Assembly: GCA_031275515.1 (NCBI GenBank)
Contig: JAISOQ010000320.1
Location: 1-15,749 of the forward strand
Direction: 5' to 3'
Source of the DNA: Treponema sp.
GTDB lineage: Bacteria > Spirochaetota > Spirochaetia > Treponematales > Breznakiellaceae
Length of the DNA stretch: 15,749 bases
The notes beneath the pieces were generated by a model, which saw nothing but the letters and a program-made list of their open reading frames with translations, did no database searches and was not told the DNA's origin. Each line of letters begins with the position of its first letter. Positions within the stretch are counted from its first letter, which is position 1. The translations under genes and the position numbers were made by a program. This document shows positions 1 to 7,434 of the stretch, in pieces.

Positions 1-151
1 TCTTTTACCAGGCCCAGCATAAAATAAATAAGTTCCGTAAAGGTCATTTTCCGTTTCCGGGTGAAGTCCTGTTCCCGTTTCTTGGCTCTCCGCTTAAAGG
101 CGAGGTTGTCTGCCAAACGGATCAGGACTTCTACGCAGTTTTTTTCCCCAT
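1..151 (-). pseudogene. IS4-type transposase, N-terminal part, frameshifted, runs off the window
   Basis: Reading the minus strand inward from an ATG at 151, preceded by a good ribosome binding site (GGGAGGG, about five bases upstream), gives pieces of a DDE transposase N-terminus in different frames. One frame reads VEVLIRLADNLAFK. The frame starting about 14 codons later reads RRAKKREQDFTRKRKMTFTE and continues LIYFMLGLVK to the window edge. The FTRKRKMTF..LIYFML pattern is typical of the IS4-family N-terminal domain. The ATG frame itself hits TAG after six codons. One extra A in the A7 tract (139-145 on the plus strand) plus loss of one base near AAGGCGG would give a continuous MGKKNCVEVLIRLADNLAFK..RRAKKR protein. 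The catalytic DDE region lies outside the window. The family call is by motif memory only; the frameshifts may be real decay or base-calling errors. Confidence 0.6.
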
Positions 152-294
152 GATTACCCTCCCGTTCGTTAGTATAGCATAATTTCCCGCCTGGAGAAGC
201 TTAATTTGTTGACAGTGTGCTGCTTCCCCCAACCTCACCCAGCCCTCCCGTCCCTTCGGCAGATCTTTTTCCCGGATAAATCTCCCCTGTATCC

Positions 295-402
295 GCATCA
301 CATACCCTCTTGCCTTTGGCTTCGGACCTTCGGTCCGCCGCTCCCTACTACCAAGCGCGTAGCGGACTTTCACCGCCAAGTTACTGCCCATGCTGGGCGC
401 AC
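295..402 (-). mobile_element. 5' end of a group II intron (probably class C), fragment
   Basis: On the minus strand from 402 the sequence begins GTGCGCCCAGCATGGGC and continues, after a short gap, with GGCGGTGAAAGTCCGC, then GGTAGTAG and GGCAAGAGGG. This is the known start of bacterial group II introns: 5' GUGYG, a GCCC..GCAUGGGC first stem, a GUGA(A/G)AGUCC motif and a GCAAGGGUGUC-like block. It resembles the class C intron of Oceanobacillus iheyensis as I remember it. The intron starts two bases past the T-tract of a Rho-independent terminator, the preferred target of class C introns. Similarity fades after about 100-110 bases, well before any intron-encoded protein or domain V. The lower boundary is therefore approximate. 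An IS4-type transposase gene follows, so the intron is either truncated or interrupted there. Confidence 0.7.
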
Positions 403-404
403 AT

Positions 405-434
405 AAAAAACCGCCCCACAGGAGGATGGGGCGG
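405..434 (-). terminator. Rho-independent terminator of the lipoprotein gene
   Basis: On the minus strand an eight base-pair perfect GC-rich stem (CCGCCCCA at 427-434 side, TGGGGCGG at 411-418 side) closes an eight base loop and is followed directly by six T (410-405). It lies about 50 bases after the TAA stop of the lipoprotein gene at 484. It is one-directional, because the plus-strand exit has no T-run. The group II intron start lies two bases beyond it. Confidence 0.9.
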
Positions 435-483
435 TAAGGAAAGACCTTTATGCGCCGATTTTCATGCCGCCGGTGCTCATGGC

Positions 484-3033
484 TTAGTCGGCTACGTACT
501 CAATAGTGATACCCGTAATAGTAATGGAAGTGTCACTCTGTGTACGAATTTGGATGAAAGCATGAGACAATGATTCCTGATTTGAGAAGTCTGTAGGATA
601 AAGCGTGTATGTATATTCACCCCCCGTGCTTACAGGAGTATATTGTATAGCAGCCGTGCTTCCCAAAACTGAATTTGTACCACCCGATGTATTATTGTTA
701 ATATAGAGGTAGGCAGTCTTCGTACCGGTATATGCCGAATACGCGATCGTTATTTTAACTTTTTTGGAGAAATTGAACTGCCCATCCGGTACATTAACAC
801 TACTACTCGTGTCTTGATCTGTGCCCCCTTGTCCTCCATTATCATTATAGGCGGTGCCAATATTAAAACGTTTTCCCGCTAAAACGATGCCAGTTGCCGT
901 TGCCGTAATGCCGCTATCCCGTCCAACAAGGGTGAAATAATGTACCCCGGCGGTTAAATTAGTAATATCACTAAGAATGGTTCCATCAGGGGCCATATAA
1001 ACAGGAGCGGATAGCGCGAAAGTCTTACCCTCCCCCGCATCCCATTTTAGGATGACATTACTGGTTATTGCTTCAACCGTAACGGCTAATGTCGCGTTTT
1101 TTACCGTCGGCGTTCCTGCGCTGGTGGTTGTAGCGGTCGCGGTGATGGTCGCGGTTCCGGCCTTTAATCCCTTTATTTTTGCCGCAGGCCCGGTAAAAGT
1201 AGAAACCTCCTTATTCTCACTGTCAATAATAGTTACCGTTCCCGCATCAGAACTTGTCCATACAATTACCGGATCGGTAACGGTTGCCGGTATATCAGTG
1301 GTAAACGTTGTTGTACCTTCCTCCGTGATGGTACTCATCCCGCCAGTGATATTAAAAACCCCTACCGGTACATAATCGGGAGTTACCGTGATGGTCAGAT
1401 ACGCTTCCGGCTCCGCAGTGTCCCGGGAGATCATCTGGATAGTAGCGGTCCCCGCGCCGGTAACGCTTACAAGGCCGGTCGTCTGGCTCACGGTAATCGT
1501 CGCATCGTTTGTAAACCCAGTCGAGGCGAGGTAATAATCAACGCCCAGTTCATCCGCATAGGAGGGGGTAACAATGGGGCTAAGCTGAATACCGCCCGCC
1601 GGTACGTCCCCATACCGGACAATAAGTTCTTGGGGCTCCGCTGCCGTTCCTGCGCCTGTCGTTGTCATACCCGAAGGGACGCCGATTGTCACGCCGGCAA
1701 CCGGAACTGGCCGGGGCGTCGAATCGGGGGTGCTAAATACCGGATTGCCTTCCAGATTGCCGTCCCATACCTTTATCTGGGAAATTTCAGCTTCCACGGC
1801 CATAAGCGCAAACCCGACAAAAACAGAGGTATCCGCCACTACAACCCTGTCGGTATAATCAACTGTGGCGGTAGCGACCGGGTCGCCGGTTTTACCGACT
1901 TTGAAACTGGTAGTATACCCGTCGGCTGTCCGGCTGACTTCAAAGATATACTCATCTTCCTTACCGACACTTTCATTCAAACCGGCGACAGAAGCTTGTT
2001 CGGTCGCTTTGCTGGCGACTGAACGGACAGCATACGGAGTAGCGCCGCTTCCTCCTGACGTTCTAAAATGGACGCCGCCTACATTAGACAACTTTCCGGG
2101 GATTGATGTGTCGGATTCAGGGGCTATGCCGCCTATGATAATACCTTTGCTGGTACTGTTCGAGGGAGGAGTTTTGGTAAATTTAACCCGCGCGCTTATC
2201 TTAAAGTCCCCCTCAAAAAGATGATCCACATAGAAGAAAGTGGTATCCACAAAACCGCCTGATGTATTAAAATTACCGGTAGGAGCGGTCCCGCCCAACT
2301 CTCCAAAATAACTATTAATTACATAGCGGTTATCCTCCAATGGGGGAATACTTGTGGTTGCGGGACTATCGTCATAAGTCCCCGGGACTGCCGCGTTATG
2401 GATCAGCTTTAATTCATAGGTGGGAGGCGCACTGGTTACGGTAACCTGGCAGGTTCCGGAAATTTCAGCGTTTGCTTTAGATTTTACGGTTATCGTAACG
2501 GGCGTATCCGCCGCCGCTATCCCTTTTATTTTTCCGGTTTCGGTAACAGTTACTTTTGCCGGGTCGCTTGACACCCACTCAATATCATCGGTCCCATCCT
2601 GGGGGGTTCTTTCCGCCGCAAGCTGGAACTCCTCATTTACGCTTATTGATCTCGTTCCGGGATATACCGCAATGCCGGTTAACGCCTTACGTTCGGCGGC
2701 TACGGTGACCGTACAGGTGTCAAAAACAACGGCGTTGGTTTTGGACTTTGCGGTTATCGTAACGGGTGTAGCCGTTACCGCTATTCCCTTTATTTCCCCG
2801 CCGGTAACGGTTACTTTTGCCGGGTCGCTTGACACCCACTCAATGGCGTCCACCGCGTCCGCAGGGTTTTTTACCGCCGTAAGCTGGAACGTCTCGTCCA
2901 CAATTATTATTTTTTCTTTGGGGGTTACGGTAATGCCGGTTAATACAACCGGCGGTGGATCCGTCGGCGATTCACACGCCGCAAACAACAACGCGGCTAA
3001 CGCCGTAAAAGTCAGAAATCGAACTATTCTCAT
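484..3033 (-). CDS. Secreted lipoprotein with Big_2 Ig-like repeats and a lectin-like beta-sandwich
   Basis: The protein has 849 residues. The start chosen is the ATG at 3033, preceded by AAGGAG six bases upstream; it gives a clean signal peptide MRIVRFLTFTALAALLFAAC with the lipid-modified cysteine at residue 20 (FAAC, a relaxed spirochaete-type lipobox). Two Big_2-type domains follow (about 31-116 and 118-205, both with IEWVSSDPAKVTVT). Then comes a concanavalin/LamG-like beta-sandwich (about 212-425, ending IKVWDG), more Ig-like strands (about 435-680, including VWTSSDAGTVTI), and a C-terminal beta-rich domain rich in Gly, Ser and Thr that may be carbohydrate-binding. No catalytic motif is recognised. 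The gene follows the pectate lyase gene by 55 bases, probably in one transcript, so a role in binding pectin at the cell surface is inferred, not shown. It ends at a strong terminator. Confidence 0.85.
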   Translation of the reverse strand: MRIVRFLTFTALAALLFAACESPTDPPPVVLTGITVTPKEKIIIVDETFQLTAVKNPADAVDAIEWVSSDPAKVTVTGGEIKGIAVTATPVTITAKSKTNAVVFDTCTVTVAAERKALTGIAVYPGTRSISVNEEFQLAAERTPQDGTDDIEWVSSDPAKVTVTETGKIKGIAAADTPVTITVKSKANAEISGTCQVTVTSAPPTYELKLIHNAAVPGTYDDSPATTSIPPLEDNRYVINSYFGELGGTAPTGNFNTSGGFVDTTFFYVDHLFEGDFKISARVKFTKTPPSNSTSKGIIIGGIAPESDTSIPGKLSNVGGVHFRTSGGSGATPYAVRSVASKATEQASVAGLNESVGKEDEYIFEVSRTADGYTTSFKVGKTGDPVATATVDYTDRVVVADTSVFVGFALMAVEAEISQIKVWDGNLEGNPVFSTPDSTPRPVPVAGVTIGVPSGMTTTGAGTAAEPQELIVRYGDVPAGGIQLSPIVTPSYADELGVDYYLASTGFTNDATITVSQTTGLVSVTGAGTATIQMISRDTAEPEAYLTITVTPDYVPVGVFNITGGMSTITEEGTTTFTTDIPATVTDPVIVWTSSDAGTVTIIDSENKEVSTFTGPAAKIKGLKAGTATITATATTTSAGTPTVKNATLAVTVEAITSNVILKWDAGEGKTFALSAPVYMAPDGTILSDITNLTAGVHYFTLVGRDSGITATATGIVLAGKRFNIGTAYNDNGGQGGTDQDTSSSVNVPDGQFNFSKKVKITIAYSAYTGTKTAYLYINNNTSGGTNSVLGSTAAIQYTPVSTGGEYTYTLYPTDFSNQESLSHAFIQIRTQSDTSITITGITIEYVAD
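2549..2844 (-). repeat. DNA-level duplication within the two Big_2 domains
   Basis: A 35-base stretch at 2549-2583 recurs exactly at 2810-2844, a spacing of 261 bases or 87 codons. A second exact stretch, CGGTTATCGTAACGGG, recurs near 2487 and 2751. The repeats encode the conserved IEWVSSDPAKVTVT and TVKSK/TAKSK strands of the two Ig-like domains. Identity at nucleotide level, beyond protein similarity, suggests a fairly recent internal duplication or ongoing gene conversion. Confidence 0.8.
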
Positions 3034-3057
3034 ACATAACTCCTTACAAAAATATTT

Positions 3058-3078
3058 AAAACCCGTTTCCGGGGTTTT
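3058..3078 (-). terminator. Weak intergenic hairpin between the lyase and lipoprotein genes
   Basis: AAAACCC (3058-3064) and GGGTTTT (3072-3078) form a seven base-pair stem with a seven base loop in the 55-base gap between the two genes. On the minus strand it is followed by an AT-rich run with five T. The stem is short and half AT, so it is at most an attenuator or mRNA-processing hairpin that lowers expression of the downstream gene. Confidence 0.35.
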
Positions 3079-3088
3079 TATCGTGTTC

Positions 3089-5659
3089 TTAATCAACCGC
3101 CGCCTCATCGGCGGTGTGGAGATTATACGCCCCCGGCTGCGCGCCGTTTATGTTTTTTGTCTTCATAAAGCCATTGAGAATAAATGTACCGTCAGCATGA
3201 CGCTCCAGATATTTACCCTTTATCGCCGGGTCAAAAGGCGCGGCATCCACAAAAGGCAGGATCGCAGATACGATGTTGTTTTCTATGGTCAATACCGCTT
3301 CGCTCTTATTCCGGCATGACTGGTTACGCCAGACATACCCGACATTGGTGTCGGTCGTATCCCACCATACCCCGTCATTTGAATGGGTTCCGGTTGAATA
3401 GATGGATAATACCCGGGTTACCCGGGCATCAAGCCCGGAAGGATCGCTCGTGCCGGAACCATAAACAGCGAACCCCCGGCTCAAGTTGTCAAAGGCGGTG
3501 GAATTTTCAATCTGAAGGGCCGGATTGGAATTACTGGTAAAACCATCCGCGCCGTTGATAAAGGCAAGGGAATTCTTTATTACGTGCTTTACGGACAGCC
3601 CTTCGCCGCCCATCTTAAATCCGTTGCCCCCTGAGTTGGCGTATTCCGCTTCTCCGGAACCGTCGCTTTTAAAGAAATACCCGTTCCGGTAGGCGATACA
3701 GTTTTCGATGGTAACGACCCCTATAGCGCCACTCTCTTTTTTCGAGAATAAATCCCAACCGTCATCACAGTTATGATGGGCCACGCACCACTCGAACCTG
3801 TTTCCTTCCCCTACCGTCAGTTTTGCGGCAAAACCATCGGCGTCTTCTTTGGCTTCGTCTTTATTATTAAAAGATTCGCAGTAAGAAATAGTGTTATATG
3901 ACGGCCAAAACGCCTTGGGTTCCGCGCTCTCTCCGCTTATCTGGAGACCCGTATCCCCATTGTTGTATGTCTTTACCCATTCCACGATATTATGGCTTCC
4001 CATCACGGTAAGCCCTTTGCGTTTAACCGGAGCGGTCCCCCGCACATGAATGCCGCTTATTTTCCAGTAATCGCCCCGCAGTTCAAACCCCTTATTAAGA
4101 GGATTGCCCTGAAAATCAATAACCGCCTTGTCCCTGTGTTCGGCTTTTAAGGTTTTCATCTGAGCTTCGGTCCCGCTGTTATACCGGGGAATCACGACGG
4201 AAATGAGATTATATATACCGTCCGCCATAACAATCGTCTTCCCCGGGTCCACATACGCGATGGCCGTCTCCAGATCAAGAGGACTGTCCCTGGTTCCTCT
4301 GTTGGTACGCCGGCCGTCCGGGGAAACATAGATGCCTTCCTCGTTTCCATAGGTTTTTTTATTTACAATAAAAGTAACCGGTATAGAGGCCGTGGAACTT
4401 AATATATAATTTGAATTATTTTGATATTTATCCGGGTGGAATATCATCCTGAAAACATTATCGCCGTCTGTCAGATTCGTTACCGGAATTTCAAAAAGCG
4501 TATATGGCACGGCAATGGCGTTGCTCTTTTCGGTTTTCCATTCGCCCCGGCCAAGTTCTTCATCCAGCGTGGAACCGTTTACAGAAATAGAAAGTACGCC
4601 TTCAACATTCGCCCTGGCGGCAAACAGGTATGTCCCTGAGGAAACGGCAGAAGGGGAAATTACATTGAGAGAAGGGGTAAAAACAACGGGCTCCGGCGCA
4701 ACGCGGGGGGCGCAGTCTTCAACATCCGCTTCCTCATAGTGAACATTAGTGATTTTTACCGCCGCGCTGCGGGCCGCAAAAAACCCAACATAATAGTGTT
4801 CTTTATTAATAGCAGTAAGCAGGTCCGGTTCCGGGATAAAATATTCGTATTTTTCCCCTAAAACAACGCCCCCCGTACCGTCAAGGACTACCCCCTTATC
4901 GGCGGGAGGCGTTATGGCAACCTTAAATCCGCTGTTTGTTTTCTCCAGGGACAAGGCGTATTTTTTCCCTGCTGAAGGAAAATCGGGCCGGTCATTCATT
5001 GCAGGATAAGAGGAATAATCGGGTAATTCCCGGGGTTCAAAATTAAAGACCGCCTTGGAGGCGTCGGCTATCTTCCCCGGATCGGAATCATACACACATT
5101 CCCCGGCAGGATCGGTAACGCCGGTACGCCAATAAACCCTGGCTCCCCGCTTTACCCCACCTACCATAATCATATTCCCCGTACCCCCTGTCGACCCGGC
5201 GTAATAATTATCATCGGGGCCCGCGTTTTTTAGGTCCTCTATGGTCTTACCTGGATATTGAGGGACATAATCACGGGCCATCAGGCCGAATCCTTCCTGA
5301 CCGTTTAGTTCGGTACGGCCTTCCTGTAATCCAAAGAACACCACTTCGGCATCAGCCGTAAGCCTGAAATTTTTATTTACGTCAACTTCTTTAAAATAGA
5401 AGGTTATCCCGTCTTCACTGCCCGCGATTTTTCCCGCGTTGCTTCCACCGTCTGTATGGGAGTAAAGATCTATGGAACCATCGGGATTTATGGTGATTTT
5501 ATTATTTGGCGCTGCCGAAGAACTCGTACCAAAAGAAAGCCGGTTCATGTTTTCAGTTTCTGCCAGCTCAACAGCCCTGAAGGCATCCGGATTATTCTCC
5601 ATATAAGGCTCATAACCGGAAAATATATTACAAGAGAAAAAAAACGGCAAAAATATCAA
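3089..5659 (-). CDS. Family 9 pectate lyase, multidomain secreted lipoprotein
   Basis: As written, the open frame runs from a TTG at 5659 (856 residues). The natural start is probably the ATG at 5682, which has GGAGG four to five bases upstream but is one base out of frame (see the T7 tract). The repaired N-terminus MNKNLFFLLIFLPFFFSC would be a lipoprotein signal. Numbering from the TTG: beta-sandwich about 38-310, Ig-like domain about 325-435, and right-handed beta-helix lyase about 442-820. The helix carries the Pel9A-type site: D608, D632, D633 and D636 (DADG and DDGWD motifs, calcium) and K682 (NGFKMGG, catalytic base). Spacing D608-D632 matches D209-D233 of Dickeya Pel9A. PL9 enzymes cleave polygalacturonate by beta-elimination. 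Likely cell-surface anchored and co-transcribed with the next lipoprotein gene. Confidence 0.88.
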   Translation of the reverse strand: MIFLPFFFSCNIFSGYEPYMENNPDAFRAVELAETENMNRLSFGTSSSAAPNNKITINPDGSIDLYSHTDGGSNAGKIAGSEDGITFYFKEVDVNKNFRLTADAEVVFFGLQEGRTELNGQEGFGLMARDYVPQYPGKTIEDLKNAGPDDNYYAGSTGGTGNMIMVGGVKRGARVYWRTGVTDPAGECVYDSDPGKIADASKAVFNFEPRELPDYSSYPAMNDRPDFPSAGKKYALSLEKTNSGFKVAITPPADKGVVLDGTGGVVLGEKYEYFIPEPDLLTAINKEHYYVGFFAARSAAVKITNVHYEEADVEDCAPRVAPEPVVFTPSLNVISPSAVSSGTYLFAARANVEGVLSISVNGSTLDEELGRGEWKTEKSNAIAVPYTLFEIPVTNLTDGDNVFRMIFHPDKYQNNSNYILSSTASIPVTFIVNKKTYGNEEGIYVSPDGRRTNRGTRDSPLDLETAIAYVDPGKTIVMADGIYNLISVVIPRYNSGTEAQMKTLKAEHRDKAVIDFQGNPLNKGFELRGDYWKISGIHVRGTAPVKRKGLTVMGSHNIVEWVKTYNNGDTGLQISGESAEPKAFWPSYNTISYCESFNNKDEAKEDADGFAAKLTVGEGNRFEWCVAHHNCDDGWDLFSKKESGAIGVVTIENCIAYRNGYFFKSDGSGEAEYANSGGNGFKMGGEGLSVKHVIKNSLAFINGADGFTSNSNPALQIENSTAFDNLSRGFAVYGSGTSDPSGLDARVTRVLSIYSTGTHSNDGVWWDTTDTNVGYVWRNQSCRNKSEAVLTIENNIVSAILPFVDAAPFDPAIKGKYLERHADGTFILNGFMKTKNINGAQPGAYNLHTADEAAVD

Positions 5660-5660
5660 T

Positions 5661-5682
5661 AAAAAAATAAATTTTTATTCAT
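5661..5682 (-). other. Start region with T7 tract that breaks the lyase signal peptide frame
   Basis: From the ATG at 5682 the reading is MNKNLFFY followed by TGA. A run of seven T on the minus strand (5667-5661) sits inside the hydrophobic signal peptide. One more T joins the ATG to the lyase frame and yields a classic lipoprotein leader ending in FFFSC. The tract is either a base-calling undercall or a slippage (phase-variation) tract. Confidence 0.75.
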
Positions 5683-5870
5683 AGTTCCTCCATACCATAC
5701 ATCTCATAGTTCATTATTCATTGCATTGGGATAAAAATACCGACAACTTTTTTCATTATTCCGACCTTTGGCCTGGAGGATATGTCTGAAAAATACAAGA
5801 AGTAAACAGAATTTTCCCAGGGAACCGGACGTATCATACATGTATAAAATCCGTGAAAAGGAGAAACGCT
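5683..5870. promoter_or_regulatory. Divergent intergenic region between lyase and beta-barrel genes
   Basis: These 188 bases separate the divergent lyase and outer-membrane protein genes and must hold promoters for both. I see no convincing -35/-10 pair in either direction. Visible elements are the lyase ribosome binding site (CCTCC at 5687-5691 on the plus strand), the barrel ribosome binding site AAGGAG (5858-5863), and a ten-base palindrome ATACATGTAT (5836-5845) that could be an operator but could also be chance. The short repeat CATAGTTC occurs twice near the lyase start. Confidence 0.4.
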
Positions 5871-7307
5871 ATGGTAAAACGGATAATTCTGGTAAGTTTC
5901 TTAATGGCAGCCGCTGTGTTAACGGGAATGGCTCAGAGCGGGGAACGCCCGGCCTTCAATGTTTCGGGGGATCTTACTACTATATATACTCTGGGTAATG
6001 CCGAATCTTCCCAGGCTCTGGGGAGCGGGGCCGGCAACGGCGCGTATGAAGATCAAAAGAACGGGTATTATACCAGCGCCGGCGTATATCTTTCATTCCG
6101 CCCGGCGCCGTTTCTGGAAGGTTATACCAAGATCGCCGCCACCAGCCGGCCCGGTTCCCTGTATGTCCCCCTCCAGCTTGAGTATTCCGGCGCGTCCGAT
6201 TTCGCCATGAGTTTTGACACCCTGTATGGAAAACTCAGCCTTCTTGAGGCCCTTTCTCTGGCAAGCCCGGTGAATATCTTCCTTAAAGCGGGCAAGTTTA
6301 AAAGTGAATCGTCATATTTCGGCAGAATCTCTAAATTTGAAACCGAGTCGGTCCTGTACATGCTCAAAACCGCTGCGACCTACAATTATGAAGTCGAGGC
6401 CGATTTGAGGAACGCCCTGCCGGACGGGCCCTTCAGGATGTCGGCGGCTTTTACCAGTAATTTCAAATTCGACGAAGCCCTTCCCCGGCTTTACGATCTT
6501 GACGGCACGGTTTCCGCTCATGGCCAGCCGGTTCTTGGGGAATACGCTCCCCAACTGTACGCTTCTCTTAAACTCCACGAACTCAATTTCTCCGGGAACA
6601 GTAAAGTTGCGGCGGAATTGCTCTGGGCGCTGAACGGCGCGAACATTTATTCCGGACATTCCGCCGGCGGGTCTCTCCGTTACGCTTTTACCGCTATCCC
6701 CGATACGCTTACTATCCCTGTGGGGCTTTCCCTCGGCTGGTATCAAAAAAATATTGACATACTAAGCGGTACGGCGGATACTGCTCAGGGAAGGGCGACT
6801 ATAGATATGCGGGAGACCCTCAGTTTTGGGTACGCCGCGGGGGTCAGGTATAGTTCCGGTTCCGTTGCCGGGGATATGAATATCGCCGGGGCTGTTTCTT
6901 CAATCGGCCATATCTACCGGGATACCCTTACCATTGCGTCCCTGTCCCTGGACGCCCAGGTTACCTATAACGACAGGTTTTTTGTTGGCGCCGGGGTTAT
7001 ATTCGGGACCCTGGGCGATGCGGAATGGAAGACTTCCGACAGCGTAAGCGCCGCGCTGGACGGCGGCGGGTACAAGCGCACTTTTTCTTTTGCGGAAAAC
7101 CTGGGCTGCGAAGTATATGGAGGGATTAGATTTCCGCCTAATTGCCGTATTATTATAGGGTTTAATCAAAACAGGGGCCTTGCCATGAATTATACCCTGG
7201 AAAGCAGGGCGGACGGCCAGATTAAATACAAACAAGCTGATACGGCAGCCGGAGACACTATGCTTGAAACCGGCGGCTTGTTTATTAAATTCGGTTTTTC
7301 CTTTTGA
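5871..7307 (+). CDS. Outer-membrane beta-barrel protein
   Basis: The protein has 478 residues. The ATG at 5871 is chosen because AAGGAG lies seven bases upstream and the protein then opens with a standard signal peptide, MVKRIILVSFLMAAAVLTGM, cleaved near AQS/GERPA. A GTG start at 5853 would place the ribosome binding site inside the gene. The mature part is made of alternating hydrophobic and polar strands rich in aromatic and Gly residues, with no helical domain. It ends GLFIKFGFSF: the terminal Phe and alternating pattern match the beta-signal recognised by the BAM complex. I do not recognise the exact family. Its position between a secreted pectate lyase and a cytoplasmic polygalacturonase suggests a porin for pectin fragments, comparable in role to KdgM; this is inference. 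A strong hairpin follows the stop. Confidence 0.8.
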   Translation: MVKRIILVSFLMAAAVLTGMAQSGERPAFNVSGDLTTIYTLGNAESSQALGSGAGNGAYEDQKNGYYTSAGVYLSFRPAPFLEGYTKIAATSRPGSLYVPLQLEYSGASDFAMSFDTLYGKLSLLEALSLASPVNIFLKAGKFKSESSYFGRISKFETESVLYMLKTAATYNYEVEADLRNALPDGPFRMSAAFTSNFKFDEALPRLYDLDGTVSAHGQPVLGEYAPQLYASLKLHELNFSGNSKVAAELLWALNGANIYSGHSAGGSLRYAFTAIPDTLTIPVGLSLGWYQKNIDILSGTADTAQGRATIDMRETLSFGYAAGVRYSSGSVAGDMNIAGAVSSIGHIYRDTLTIASLSLDAQVTYNDRFFVGAGVIFGTLGDAEWKTSDSVSAALDGGGYKRTFSFAENLGCEVYGGIRFPPNCRIIIGFNQNRGLAMNYTLESRADGQIKYKQADTAAGDTMLETGGLFIKFGFSF

Positions 7308-7324
7308 ACTGAATTTGTTTTCCT

Positions 7325-7357
7325 GCTGTCCCCGGCAATAACGCTGCCGGGGACAGC
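7325..7357 (+). terminator. Strong hairpin terminator after the beta-barrel gene
   Basis: A perfect 13 base-pair stem, GCTGTCCCCGGCA (7325-7337) with its complement at 7345-7357, encloses a seven base loop and begins 17 bases after the barrel stop codon. The T-run that follows is poor (GGTTGTTT), so termination may be partial. It separates the barrel from the GH28 gene. Confidence 0.7.
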
Positions 7358-7434
7358 CGCAGGGTTGTTTCCAAAAGAACTTCGCCTGGGTTTTGGAAGG
7401 ACGGGTAATCCGGTTTTTTGACAGGGAGTATAAG

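Noticed and set aside
131..391. Minus-strand open frame of 86 codons
   Set aside because: It runs through the group II intron RNA segment and into the transposase start; the sequence is better explained as intron RNA.
3034..3108. Upstream start for the lipoprotein gene at 3108
   Set aside because: It would overlap the end of the lyase gene and put 25 charged residues before a perfect signal peptide; the ATG at 3033 has its own ribosome binding site.
2420..3319. Plus-strand open frame of 299 codons
   Set aside because: It is antisense to the Big_2 lipoprotein and the end of the lyase gene, spans two real genes, and is a valine/threonine-rich shadow with no recognisable domain.
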